From assembly GCA_003157895.1 (NCBI GenBank), contig PMKW01000025.1, positions 1 to 6,019 on the forward strand: a DNA stretch of 6,019 nt. Direction: 5' to 3'. Positions 1 to 5,918 of the stretch are shown here, in pieces. The first letter of the stretch is position 1, and every line of letters starts with the position of its first letter. The notes under the pieces were generated by a model. It saw only the letters and a program-made list of their open reading frames with translations. It made no database searches and was not told the origin of the DNA. The translations under genes and the position numbers were made by a program. This stretch comes from Methanoregula sp. GTDB taxonomy: Archaea > Halobacteriota > Methanomicrobia > Methanomicrobiales > Methanospirillaceae.

Positions 1-378
1 ATGAAACGGGCGAGCGTGATCAGCGGGAGCATTGCAATGCCGTTCATCGATTCAATCCTCTCTGCATGCGGGTCTGTTATGCCGGTTATTCCGGTCAAAA
101 AGGAGATCGCCTGCCTGATCACCGCCGACGATCTCTGCAGACTTGACCTCTCCGCACTCGAACCAGTTGTGATCATTCCCGGCCGGGCTTTCGTGCACGA
201 TGCCGAGGCAGAGGATATCCTGTCACGCGACGGGATCGCGCGTACGGTGATCCGCGGCCCGGAGATGCTTACTGCCGATGCAGAGACCAGTATGGGTATG
301 ACCCGCGACGAAGTGCTTGCAATGGAGATGGACGGATTTATGAGCCTGATCCAGACCATTAACCAGTATGGAAAATAA
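1..378 (+). CDS. Hypothetical protein, about 125 aa, start uncertain
   Basis: I do not recognise this protein. The reading frame opens with ATG at the first base of the window, so the true start may be this codon or lie upstream; no ribosome binding site can be seen. The 125 residues look soluble: there is no signal peptide, no clear membrane segment and no cysteine cluster (only Cys23, Cys38 and Cys46). The middle reads like an alpha/beta domain, with hydrophobic strands such as PVVIIPGRAF followed by an acidic helix, and the C-terminal third is Met-rich and helical. It ends with TAA at 376-378 and converges on the DUF350 gene, so it is not part of that operon. It could be the C-terminal part of a longer protein. 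The even codon composition over the full frame and the absence of a better frame on either strand support a real gene; the function is unknown. Confidence 0.6.
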   Translation: MKRASVISGSIAMPFIDSILSACGSVMPVIPVKKEIACLITADDLCRLDLSALEPVVIIPGRAFVHDAEAEDILSRDGIARTVIRGPEMLTADAETSMGMTRDEVLAMEMDGFMSLIQTINQYGK

Positions 379-459
379 TGAATCCGGGAATATTGCCGGC
401 AACTATCATTATCAGATTCTGGTTTCTTCAGGGAAGAATTTCGAAAAATTAAATGGAAT

Positions 460-963
460 TTATAAGATTGCAGCGGTGATGCCAATAACACCGGTCTGGA
501 TAATGACTGCAACAGCGATGATGACTCCGGCCATTTCGAGGGCGACAGCCACATTACCTTTCTTGAGTTCCTCGAACTCCTCGACACCCTTGGTCAGCCT
601 GTCGAGAATGTTAAGTGCGAGATAGATAGCCCCGACAGCGAGCACGATTCCGAGCAGGAGCTGCACGATCGCGATCACTACGGTGAATATCCCGTCGCCA
701 GTGAGGACACCGATGCTGATAGCCTTGTTGATACCTACTGACAATCCTGAAACGCCCGACTGGACGACCAGCGCGATCGCGATAAATACCGATGCAACGA
801 GAATGCCGACTGCAGCATTTCCATTTGCAAGTTCTTTCTCCTCATCGATACCCTTGGTGATCCATCCGAGCACGAGGAACCCGATATAGAGGGCGACTAC
901 GGCAAAGAGAATGGCAATAATCAACTGAAATAATCCCACTACTGCATTCAATAACAAAACCAT
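460..963 (-). CDS. DUF350 family membrane protein with two tandem DUF350 units
   Basis: This is a 167-residue integral membrane protein with about four membrane segments (roughly residues 6-34, 48-70, 91-119 and 137-160). It consists of two copies of a DUF350 (UPF0719-like) unit. Residues 13-74 align without gaps to 101-162 with 27 of 62 identities. Each copy has a helix, a short charged loop (TKGIDEEKEL / TKGVEEFEEL), a conserved GN-A pair and a second helix ending in Q-[ST]-GV. DUF350 proteins are poorly characterised inner-membrane proteins; no biochemical activity can be assigned. The start ATG at 963 is supported by GAGGT (complement of 970-974) six bases upstream and by a TATA-like box further up. 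The gene appears monocistronic, separated from the upstream tRNA by 165 bases that contain T-tracts. It converges with the small plus-strand gene at the left. Family assignment is fairly secure, function is not. Confidence 0.85.
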   Translation of the reverse strand: MVLLLNAVVGLFQLIIAILFAVVALYIGFLVLGWITKGIDEEKELANGNAAVGILVASVFIAIALVVQSGVSGLSVGINKAISIGVLTGDGIFTVVIAIVQLLLGIVLAVGAIYLALNILDRLTKGVEEFEELKKGNVAVALEMAGVIIAVAVIIQTGVIGITAAIL

Positions 964-969
964 CGTTCC

Positions 970-974
970 ACCTC
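970..974 (-). promoter_or_regulatory. Ribosome binding site of the DUF350 gene
   Basis: Read on the minus strand this is GAGGT followed by GGAACG and the ATG at 963. It matches the archaeal anti-Shine-Dalgarno complement and has six bases of spacing, which fixes the chosen start. Confidence 0.7.
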
Positions 975-1003
975 GGTTTATGGTATGCTGTTAGACGAAA
1001 TTC

Positions 1004-1016
1004 TAAATAAATATAT
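1004..1016 (-). promoter_or_regulatory. Probable TATA box of the DUF350 gene
   Basis: On the minus strand this reads ATATATTTATTTA, the most AT-rich and TATA-like stretch in the 165-base gap upstream of the DUF350 gene. It lies 41-53 bases before the ATG. With the usual archaeal spacing of about 25 bases from TATA to start site, transcription would begin near 980-990 and leave a short leader that includes the ribosome binding site. No transcription data support it; assignment is by composition and spacing. Confidence 0.5.
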
Positions 1017-1057
1017 CGTCGGGATACTAAATCGGAGGCCGGGTACAGCCCCGTCTC

Positions 1058-1092
1058 AAAAAATCGTGTGATATCGTGACGTTAGTAAAAAA
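1058..1092 (-). terminator. T-tract terminators downstream of the tRNA
   Basis: On the minus strand, two runs of six T follow the tRNA 3' end, at 1092-1087 and 1063-1058 (37 and 66 bases past the discriminator base). Archaeal termination is driven by such U-tracts in the transcript, often without a hairpin. They sit between the tRNA and the DUF350 promoter, so they would insulate the two units. No convincing stem precedes either run. Confidence 0.45.
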
Positions 1093-1128
1093 CCCGGATG
1101 CGTACTGGATGAAAAGGAAAGACTGGCA

Positions 1129-1240
1129 TGCTGCGGGAGGGTTACGATCCCCCGATCTCCAGATCTCTCGAAGCTAAAACGCGCAAATGCACGTCAGAAC
1201 CCTATGAGTCTGGCGCCCTAACCAGCTAGGCCACCGCAGC
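1129..1240 (-). tRNA. tRNA-Met (anticodon CAU), probably elongator, with a 38-nt intron
   Basis: The minus strand folds as a full cloverleaf once an intron is removed. The acceptor GCTGCGG (1240-1234) pairs perfectly with CCGCAGC (1136-1130). The D-arm is GCCT/GGGC around a loop AGCTGGTTA, the anticodon stem CCAGA (1213-1209) pairs with TCTGG (1163-1159), and the T-stem is GGGGG/CCCTC with one G-U. The anticodon CAT lies at 1206-1204 in a loop CTCATA-A. The mature molecule is 74 nt with discriminator A73 (1129), and CCA is not encoded. The anticodon stem lacks the three G-C pairs of initiator tRNA, and an intron between 37 and 38 is typical of archaeal elongator tRNA-Met, so I favour elongator Met. 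The CAU anticodon could also be tRNA-Ile2, in which C34 is modified. The T-loop, ATCGTAA, departs from the usual TTCRANN. Confidence 0.9.
1165..1202 (-). other. tRNA intron (archaeal, between positions 37 and 38)
   Basis: These 38 bases interrupt the anticodon loop after A37 (1203) and before A38 (1164). Exon bases C32, U33 and C34 can pair with GAG near the intron's 3' end, leaving a 3-nt bulge AGA that would be cut after its second base. This fits the bulge-helix-bulge substrate of archaeal tRNA splicing endonuclease. The central helix is imperfect, because A35 faces a C. Inside the intron, ACGTGC and GCGCGT form a 6-bp hairpin (one G-U) with a 4-base loop ATTT. It is too short to carry a box C/D guide RNA. 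The exact boundaries follow from the cloverleaf and are fairly secure. Confidence 0.8.
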
Positions 1241-1242
1241 AC

Positions 1243-1272
1243 AAAAAGTGCATAATAAAAACACCGTAAAAA
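1243..1272 (-). terminator. T-rich terminator after pycA, overlapping the tRNA upstream region
   Basis: Three T5 runs on the minus strand (1272-1268, 1261-1257 and 1247-1243) lie in the 68-base gap between the pycA stop and the tRNA. U-tracts of this kind end archaeal transcripts, so this is the likely terminator of the pyc operon. The TTTTTATTAT stretch at 1261-1252 is AT-rich enough to be a TATA element, but it lies only about 12-21 bases before the mature tRNA end, which is close for a tRNA promoter. A weaker candidate, CTTTAAG, lies near 1275-1281. The tRNA may be served by one of these or by readthrough. Confidence 0.5.
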
Positions 1273-1308
1273 CTCTTAAAGGTTCTGATACCTCTTGTTT
1301 TTTTAAGA

Positions 1309-2784
1309 TCAGTCCTTTTTCTGCTGAAGGTACAGGTTTACTGCCGCGGAGATGGCAGCTACTTTCTTTCCCTGCTGGAATGATCCGGCTAAGGTCTGCA
1401 TCCGGGTCTCTTCATCCCGTGTGTACCGTTCAAGGGTGTTGAGGATATGCTCTTCCTGGAGGAAGTGGGTATGGGTATTTCCGTTCACGAACTGCTGGTT
1501 GTTCATGATTGCATAGTGGAGCGGCAGTGTTGTTTTGACCCCCAGGATAATATATTCCGATATGGCCCGCCGCATCCGTTTTATTGCATCATCCCGGGTG
1601 CTGTCCCAGGCACAGAGTTTGGCTATCATGGAATCGTAAATGGGGGAGATGGTATAACCCATGTGAATACCGCTGTCGATGCGGATACCCGGTCCCCCCG
1701 GAGAGCGGTATCGGACAATCTTCCCGGGATCGGCAGAGAAATTGTTTGTCGGGTCCTCGGCATTGATACGGCATTCGATCGCGTGACCACGGATAGAGAG
1801 GTCCTTCTGCTCGAATGGGAGGGTTTCACCAGCTGCGATCGCAAGCTGTTGTTTGACAATATCCACACCGGTAATGAACTCAGTGATGGTATGTTCGACC
1901 TGGAGCCGGGTGTTCATCTCCATGAAATAGTAATTCCCGTTGCTATACAGGAATTCGACCGTCCCGGCATTGGTATACCCTGAAGCCTCGACAACCTTGA
2001 GGGCAGACTGCGCCATGCGGCTGCGCAGTTCCGGTGTCATGATGGAGCAGGGGGCTTCCTCGACCAGCTTCTGGTGGCGGCGCTGGATAGAGCATTCCCG
2101 TTCATAGAGGTGCACGGCATTCCCGTGCTCATCGGCAAGTACCTGGAACTCGATATGCCGGGGTTGGATTAAGTATTTTTCAATAAATACCGTTGCATCT
2201 CCGAATGCGGACTGGGCTATGCGCTGGCTTGCTGCGATCGCATCTTCCAGGGTTTTTTCATCCTGCACGATCTGCATGCCGATCCCCCCGCCCCCCGCGC
2301 TTGCCTTGACGATAACCGGGTAGCCAATTTCCAGGGCCACCTTTTTTGCCTCGCTAATGGTCCTGATTCCGCCTTCGGTGCCGGGAATGACCGGCACAGC
2401 ATTATCCTTCATCATCTGCTTGCTGTCGATCTTGGATCCCGCGGCTTTGATGGTCTTCCAGCGCGGGCCAACGAAAATCACGTTCTCGTCAAGACAGAGT
2501 TTGGCAAAACGGTAGTTTTCTGCAAGGAACCCGTACCCGGGATGTATTGCTTCTGCGCCGCTCTTTTTTGCAATGTCAAGGATCCGCTCCATATTGAGGT
2601 AACTTTTTGACGGGTGGGCTTCGCCGACATGGAAGGCCTCATCGGCATATTTTACATGGAGCGCATTTTTATCGGCGTCAGAGTAAATAGCGACGGTATC
2701 AATGTCAAGCTCGCGGCAGGCCCGCATGATCCGGATTGCGATCTCCCCGCGGTTTGCGATCAGGAGTTTCTCAAAATATTTCAT
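1309..2784 (-). CDS. pycA: Pyruvate carboxylase subunit A (biotin carboxylase)
   Basis: This cytoplasmic ATP-grasp enzyme carboxylates the biotin on PycB using ATP and bicarbonate, the first half of the pyruvate carboxylase reaction. The 491 residues start with the family opening FEKLLIANRGEIAIR. An N-terminal domain (about 1-110, with HPGYGFLAEN at 81-90) is followed by the ATP-grasp domain and a C-terminal biotin carboxylase domain (about 335-445). Residues match the E. coli AccC active site shifted by one: K160, H210, K239, E277, E289, N291, R293, E297 and R339. The glycine-rich loop is GGGGIGM at 164-170, with Ile where bacterial enzymes usually have Arg. The ATG overlaps the pycB stop as ATGA, and a GGTGGTG stretch just upstream may serve as a weak ribosome site, so translation is probably coupled. 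It could be annotated as acetyl-CoA carboxylase biotin carboxylase, but pairing with PycB and the lack of a carboxyltransferase of the acetyl-CoA type favour pyruvate carboxylase. Confidence 0.95.
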   Translation of the reverse strand: MKYFEKLLIANRGEIAIRIMRACRELDIDTVAIYSDADKNALHVKYADEAFHVGEAHPSKSYLNMERILDIAKKSGAEAIHPGYGFLAENYRFAKLCLDENVIFVGPRWKTIKAAGSKIDSKQMMKDNAVPVIPGTEGGIRTISEAKKVALEIGYPVIVKASAGGGGIGMQIVQDEKTLEDAIAASQRIAQSAFGDATVFIEKYLIQPRHIEFQVLADEHGNAVHLYERECSIQRRHQKLVEEAPCSIMTPELRSRMAQSALKVVEASGYTNAGTVEFLYSNGNYYFMEMNTRLQVEHTITEFITGVDIVKQQLAIAAGETLPFEQKDLSIRGHAIECRINAEDPTNNFSADPGKIVRYRSPGGPGIRIDSGIHMGYTISPIYDSMIAKLCAWDSTRDDAIKRMRRAISEYIILGVKTTLPLHYAIMNNQQFVNGNTHTHFLQEEHILNTLERYTRDEETRMQTLAGSFQQGKKVAAISAAVNLYLQQKKD

Positions 2785-4520
2785 TGCACCACCAGCAGGA
2801 CGTCGCCGGTCTGGACGACATCGCCGGTATCAACAAAGATCTCAATGACCTTGCCGTCAACCGGGCTGTGTATGGGGTTTTCCATCTTCATTGCTTCAAG
2901 GACAAGCAGGGTATCTCCCTTCTTCACCAACGCACCCCTGCTCACGTTGACTTTCAGTACCATCCCCTGCATGTTGCTCTTTATGCCGCCGTCTATCTCC
3001 CCGCGCGGGACCTTCTGCTGGGTGACGCTGGATATTTCCATTGCATTTCCGCCCACCGACATGATGCGGACGGAGAACACTTCGCCATCCACCTCCACCT
3101 CCATCTGGCCGGGCATACCGGATGCGGGTTTTACTGCAGTCTGCTTCTGGGGGATTTCCTCTACCGTCCGCTCACCTTTGAGGAACGAGGGCGCAATTGC
3201 CGGGTAAAGGATATACGTCAGAATATCCTCCTCCTTATGGATGAGCCCGGCCTTTGTCGCCTCCGCTTTCATCTTCTCGTAAGAAGGTTCCAGCAGGTCA
3301 GCCGGGCGGACGGTGATTATGTCATCGTTCCCGATGATCAGCGTGCGGACCTCTGCACTGACCGGTGCAGGCGATTTCCCGTACTGGCCGTGGATATAAT
3401 CCTTGACCTCCTTTGTAACATTCCGGTACCGTTCCCCGTTGACCAGCACATTGAGCACCGCCTGGGTACCGACAATCTGGCTTGTCGGCGTAACCAGCGG
3501 CGGGTATCCGAGATCTTTTCTGACCCTGGGCACTTCAGCAAACACATCATCCAGCCGGTCCAGGGCGTCCTGCTCCTGTAACTGGGAGACCAGGTTCGAG
3601 ATCATCCCGCCTGGCAGCTGGTACATCAGCACGTTGCTGTCGACCCGCTCGGATATCGGGTTGAGCAGTCCGGCATATTTTTCCCGTATATGTATACAGG
3701 CATTCCGTGCCGCCCTGAGCCTGGTTAAGTCGATCCCCGTTTCACGGGGGGTCCCGATCAGGGACGCCACAACACTTTCCGTTGGTGGCTGGGATGTCCC
3801 CATGGCAAAAGGTGACATCGCCGTATCAAGGATATCAACACCGGCATCAATGGCAGCCTGGTAACTCATAGGGGCAATCCCGCTCGTGCAGTGACTGTGC
3901 AGGCAGACCTTGATATCAACGGCTTTTTTTATACCGGTGATAAGATCCCGGGCTGCGGCCGGCATAATGAGGCCTGCCATATCCTTGATGCAGATGGAAT
4001 CGCATTCAAAGGCATACAGGTCTTTTGCCATCCTGATGAAAGTCTGGATATTATGCACCGGGCTTGTGGTATAGCATATCGTGCCCTGCAGGTGTGCACC
4101 GGCTTTTTTTACCTGATCCATGGAACGCGTCATGTTCCGGATATCGTTTAAGGCATCGAAAACCCGGAAAACATCCACGCCGTTTTTATGCGATGCGGCA
4201 ACAAATTTATCTACGACATCGTCAGGATAGTGCCGGTAGCCGACGAGGTTTTGACCCCGGAGGAGCATCTGGATTGGTGTGTTCTTCAGTTCGTTTTTGA
4301 GGTCCCGGAGACGATCCCAGGGATCGTCGTTCAAAAACCGTATACAGGTATCAAAAGTCGCTCCCCCCCATGCTTCAACAGAAAAAAAACCACATTGATC
4401 GAGAGCCCCTGCAAGGGGCAGCATATCCTCCGTCCGGAGCCTGGTCGCGATCAGCGACTGGTGCGCATCGCGGAGGGTTGTATCAGTGATCTTCACTTTA
4501 CGGGAAACAACAGCATCCAT
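2781..4520 (-). CDS. pycB: Pyruvate carboxylase subunit B (carboxyltransferase and biotin carrier)
   Basis: This subunit carries the biotin and transfers its carboxyl group to pyruvate, making oxaloacetate for amino-acid synthesis and the partial TCA pathway of methanogens. The 579 residues contain an HMGL-like TIM barrel (about 8-275) with ITDTTLRDAHQSLIATR at 11-27, LRGQNLVGY at 87-95, the metal-site lysine in IKDMAG (K179, carbamylated in pyruvate carboxylases) and metal-ligand histidines H208 and H210. A conserved carboxylase domain follows (about 290-470), then a linker, then a biotinyl domain (about 507-579) with the AMKM site, biotinylated at K545. The start is supported by GAGGT (4531-4527) six bases upstream. 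It is homologous to oxaloacetate decarboxylase alpha subunit, but no membrane beta or gamma subunit is present, and pycA overlaps by 4 bases. It follows ecfT by 49 bases. A biotin-protein ligase is required but not found in this window. Confidence 0.95.
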   Translation of the reverse strand: MDAVVSRKVKITDTTLRDAHQSLIATRLRTEDMLPLAGALDQCGFFSVEAWGGATFDTCIRFLNDDPWDRLRDLKNELKNTPIQMLLRGQNLVGYRHYPDDVVDKFVAASHKNGVDVFRVFDALNDIRNMTRSMDQVKKAGAHLQGTICYTTSPVHNIQTFIRMAKDLYAFECDSICIKDMAGLIMPAAARDLITGIKKAVDIKVCLHSHCTSGIAPMSYQAAIDAGVDILDTAMSPFAMGTSQPPTESVVASLIGTPRETGIDLTRLRAARNACIHIREKYAGLLNPISERVDSNVLMYQLPGGMISNLVSQLQEQDALDRLDDVFAEVPRVRKDLGYPPLVTPTSQIVGTQAVLNVLVNGERYRNVTKEVKDYIHGQYGKSPAPVSAEVRTLIIGNDDIITVRPADLLEPSYEKMKAEATKAGLIHKEEDILTYILYPAIAPSFLKGERTVEEIPQKQTAVKPASGMPGQMEVEVDGEVFSVRIMSVGGNAMEISSVTQQKVPRGEIDGGIKSNMQGMVLKVNVSRGALVKKGDTLLVLEAMKMENPIHSPVDGKVIEIFVDTGDVVQTGDVLLVVQ

Positions 4521-4526
4521 GGGGGG

Positions 4527-4531
4527 ACCTC
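4527..4531 (-). promoter_or_regulatory. Ribosome binding site of pycB
   Basis: The minus strand reads GAGGT, then six C, then the ATG at 4520. The motif and spacing support the chosen pycB start. The C6 spacer is unusual but does not affect the call. Confidence 0.65.
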
Positions 4532-4569
4532 AAGAGGGGTGGCGGGAATTCATCCAGCATCTCAAAACT

Positions 4570-5223
4570 TCAATGGTAAAGTATAAAAAATTCACTAACG
4601 GGAATGAAGGCAATGATTCCCATGCATAATGCTGCAATGCCCGCGATGATATCTTTCATGGGTGTCTCAAACTCCGGGCAGTAACTCCCGCCATGGGTAT
4701 ATCCCCGCACCGCCATGAGTTCCGCAGTTTCATCAGCTCTCCGTAGTGCACCATGGACAAGGATACTGCCGGACGGGACGAGACTCCGGAGTCCCCAAAT
4801 AGTCCCTTTGAGTTCCTGTGCCTGCCGGATTCTTGAGAAATCTGACAGCATCAGCTCCAGTGACTGCATCCCTATCTCGGCAATCATCCCAAGATCAAAT
4901 CCTGTTTTTTTCCCGAGCAGCCATACCCAGAGCCTGAGGAATTCCCCCTGCTGATATCCGGTATACACCCAGGCCCCGATCAGGATGATCACGGTCATGC
5001 GCAGGCAGTAAGAGATACCACCCCCGCCGGTAAGTTCAAGGACAAATCCGAAAAAAGCAATCAGGATGATGGCCGGAATTACCCTTCGCATCTTTCTGAG
5101 GACCTTCAGGGGGCGGGAGAAGATCAACCACCAGATGAACACGACTGCAGCCCCCCAGATGCTGGTGAATGCCGCAAGGGAGAGAAGCGCGGCTGTTCCC
5201 GCCCTCAGTCTTATGTCCTGCAT
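4570..5223 (-). CDS. ecfT: ECF transporter transmembrane protein EcfT (CbiQ family)
   Basis: EcfT is the membrane scaffold of an energy-coupling-factor importer: it links the ATPase pair to the substrate-binding S component. The 217-residue protein has hydrophobic N-terminal segments (about 10-35, 47-63 and 72-90), a charged cytoplasmic helical region (about 105-185) and a last membrane helix (about 190-213), the usual EcfT plan. The two coupling motifs that contact the ATPases are visible: AQELKG at 135-140, where the standard Ala-Arg-Gly is changed to Leu-Lys-Gly, and AVRGY at 171-175, which keeps Arg-Gly. The ATG overlaps the end of the upstream ATPase gene by 13 bases and is preceded by a strong GGAGG (5232-5228). 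Its substrate cannot be read from the sequence; the adjacent biotin-dependent pyruvate carboxylase suggests biotin. A BioN-like name would fit that inference, but cobalt or other vitamin transport is not excluded. Confidence 0.88.
   Translation of the reverse strand: MQDIRLRAGTAALLSLAAFTSIWGAAVVFIWWLIFSRPLKVLRKMRRVIPAIILIAFFGFVLELTGGGGISYCLRMTVIILIGAWVYTGYQQGEFLRLWVWLLGKKTGFDLGMIAEIGMQSLELMLSDFSRIRQAQELKGTIWGLRSLVPSGSILVHGALRRADETAELMAVRGYTHGGSYCPEFETPMKDIIAGIAALCMGIIAFIPVSEFFILYH
4576..4593 (-). promoter_or_regulatory. Candidate TATA box for the pycBA operon, inside the end of ecfT
   Basis: The minus strand has GAATTTTTTATACTTTAC across the last codons of ecfT. TTTTATAC resembles an archaeal TATA box. 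At the usual spacing, transcription would start near 4555-4560, giving a leader of about 35-40 bases before pycB. The same bases encode the hydrophobic C-terminal residues EFFILY of EcfT, so the AT-richness could simply be coding. This is a prediction from sequence only. Confidence 0.4.
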
Positions 5224-5918
5224 GCTGCCTCCAGCAGATCGGCCTGCGAGATATTTGCCGGGACCTTCCCCCGGGCAATAAGACTTTTTACTATGACCGG
5301 GGCATGGTCCCAGTGACCAAGCGCTGAAGGCAGCCGGCCCCGGTCGTACAGCACGCCCCCCTGGATCTCCCAGATCCGGTCGACTCTGGGGAAATGGGCT
5401 TTCTCATGGGTGAAAATAATCGTGATTCCCCGCTTCCGCCCGGATAGTGTCATACATAGCCGCTCTTTTTCCGCGCAGTCCAGTGAACTGAAGGGTTCAT
5501 CGAGAATCAGAAGGTCATAGTCCTTTGCAAGCACGCACGCAAGGATCAATCGTTTTAATTCGCCCCTGCTCAGGTCGAGAGGGTTTGCTCTCTCCCGTCC
5601 GGTCAGACCTGCAGCTGCGAGTACGGTACCGGGATCAACACCCCATTCTTTGCATTCGCGCTCCAGGTCAGGACCGGTTACATGGAATTCGGGGAACTGG
5701 AATACAATCATCACCGATGCGATACCTTCGCGTTCAACCGTTCCTGATACCGGGGGAAAAAAGCCGGCCATCAAGTGTGCCAGCGTGGATTTCCCGCTGC
5801 CGACATCCCCGGAAATAAGGTGGATGCCCTCCTCAAATATTCCCTGCGCTGAGAGCGACCAGCCTCCGCGGACTGCCCGTATACCGGCAAGCGAGACCTT
5901 CAAGACCGGCACTTCCAT
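5211..5918 (-). CDS. ECF transporter ATP-binding protein (EcfA type)
   Basis: This is the second ABC ATPase of the ECF importer, hydrolysing ATP at the cytoplasmic face and coupling to EcfT. All core elements are present: Walker A GDVGSGKST (37-45), Q-loop Q74 in VFQFPEF, a signature LSRGE (116-120), Walker B LLILDE (136-141), D-loop SSLD (144-147) and the H-loop histidine H171 in FTHEK. The signature differs from the common LSGGQ, with Arg replacing the first Gly of the GG pair and Glu replacing Gln. At 235 residues it is shorter than many EcfA proteins (about 270-290). The start at 5918 lies 19 bases inside the preceding ATPase gene and shows no clear ribosome site, so translation is probably coupled. 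The stop overlaps ecfT by 13 bases. Whether it corresponds to EcfA1 or EcfA2 cannot be decided here. Confidence 0.9.
   Translation of the reverse strand: MEVPVLKVSLAGIRAVRGGWSLSAQGIFEEGIHLISGDVGSGKSTLAHLMAGFFPPVSGTVEREGIASVMIVFQFPEFHVTGPDLERECKEWGVDPGTVLAAAGLTGRERANPLDLSRGELKRLILACVLAKDYDLLILDEPFSSLDCAEKERLCMTLSGRKRGITIIFTHEKAHFPRVDRIWEIQGGVLYDRGRLPSALGHWDHAPVIVKSLIARGKVPANISQADLLEAACRT
5228..5232 (-). promoter_or_regulatory. Ribosome binding site of ecfT
   Basis: GGAGG on the minus strand, four bases before the ATG at 5223, sits inside the last codons of the upstream ATPase gene. It decides the ecfT start and indicates independent or coupled initiation within the overlap. Confidence 0.75.

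Noticed and set aside
437..450. AT-rich imperfect palindrome around TTTCGAAA between the convergent genes, as a two-way terminator
   Set aside because: The stem is short and AT-only apart from CG, and the T-run on the minus strand is only five bases. It could contribute to termination but is not strong enough to list.
368..625. Plus-strand frame of 85 codons starting in the gap after the first gene
   Set aside because: Its start overlaps the end of the first gene and most of it is antisense to the DUF350 gene; the Thr/Ser-rich product reflects the reverse complement of hydrophobic codons.
1129..1240. tRNA gene as an integration site for a mobile element
   Set aside because: No integrase, no repeat of the tRNA 3' end and no shift in composition are visible in the window; the flanking genes look like ordinary chromosome.
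1298..1304. Run of seven T on the plus strand just left of the pycA stop
   Set aside because: No plus-strand gene lies upstream to be terminated, so it has no evident role on that strand.
2736..3581. Long plus-strand open frame of 281 codons, with others at 2614-3207, 1447-1983 and 3403-3864
   Set aside because: They lie antisense to pycA and pycB, whose products match known families along their full length. The translated sequences show no domain logic and are shadows of the coding strand.
2781..4520. PycB as the alpha subunit of a sodium-pumping oxaloacetate decarboxylase
   Set aside because: No membrane beta or gamma subunit is present and a biotin carboxylase gene overlaps its 3' end, which fits the archaeal two-subunit pyruvate carboxylase.
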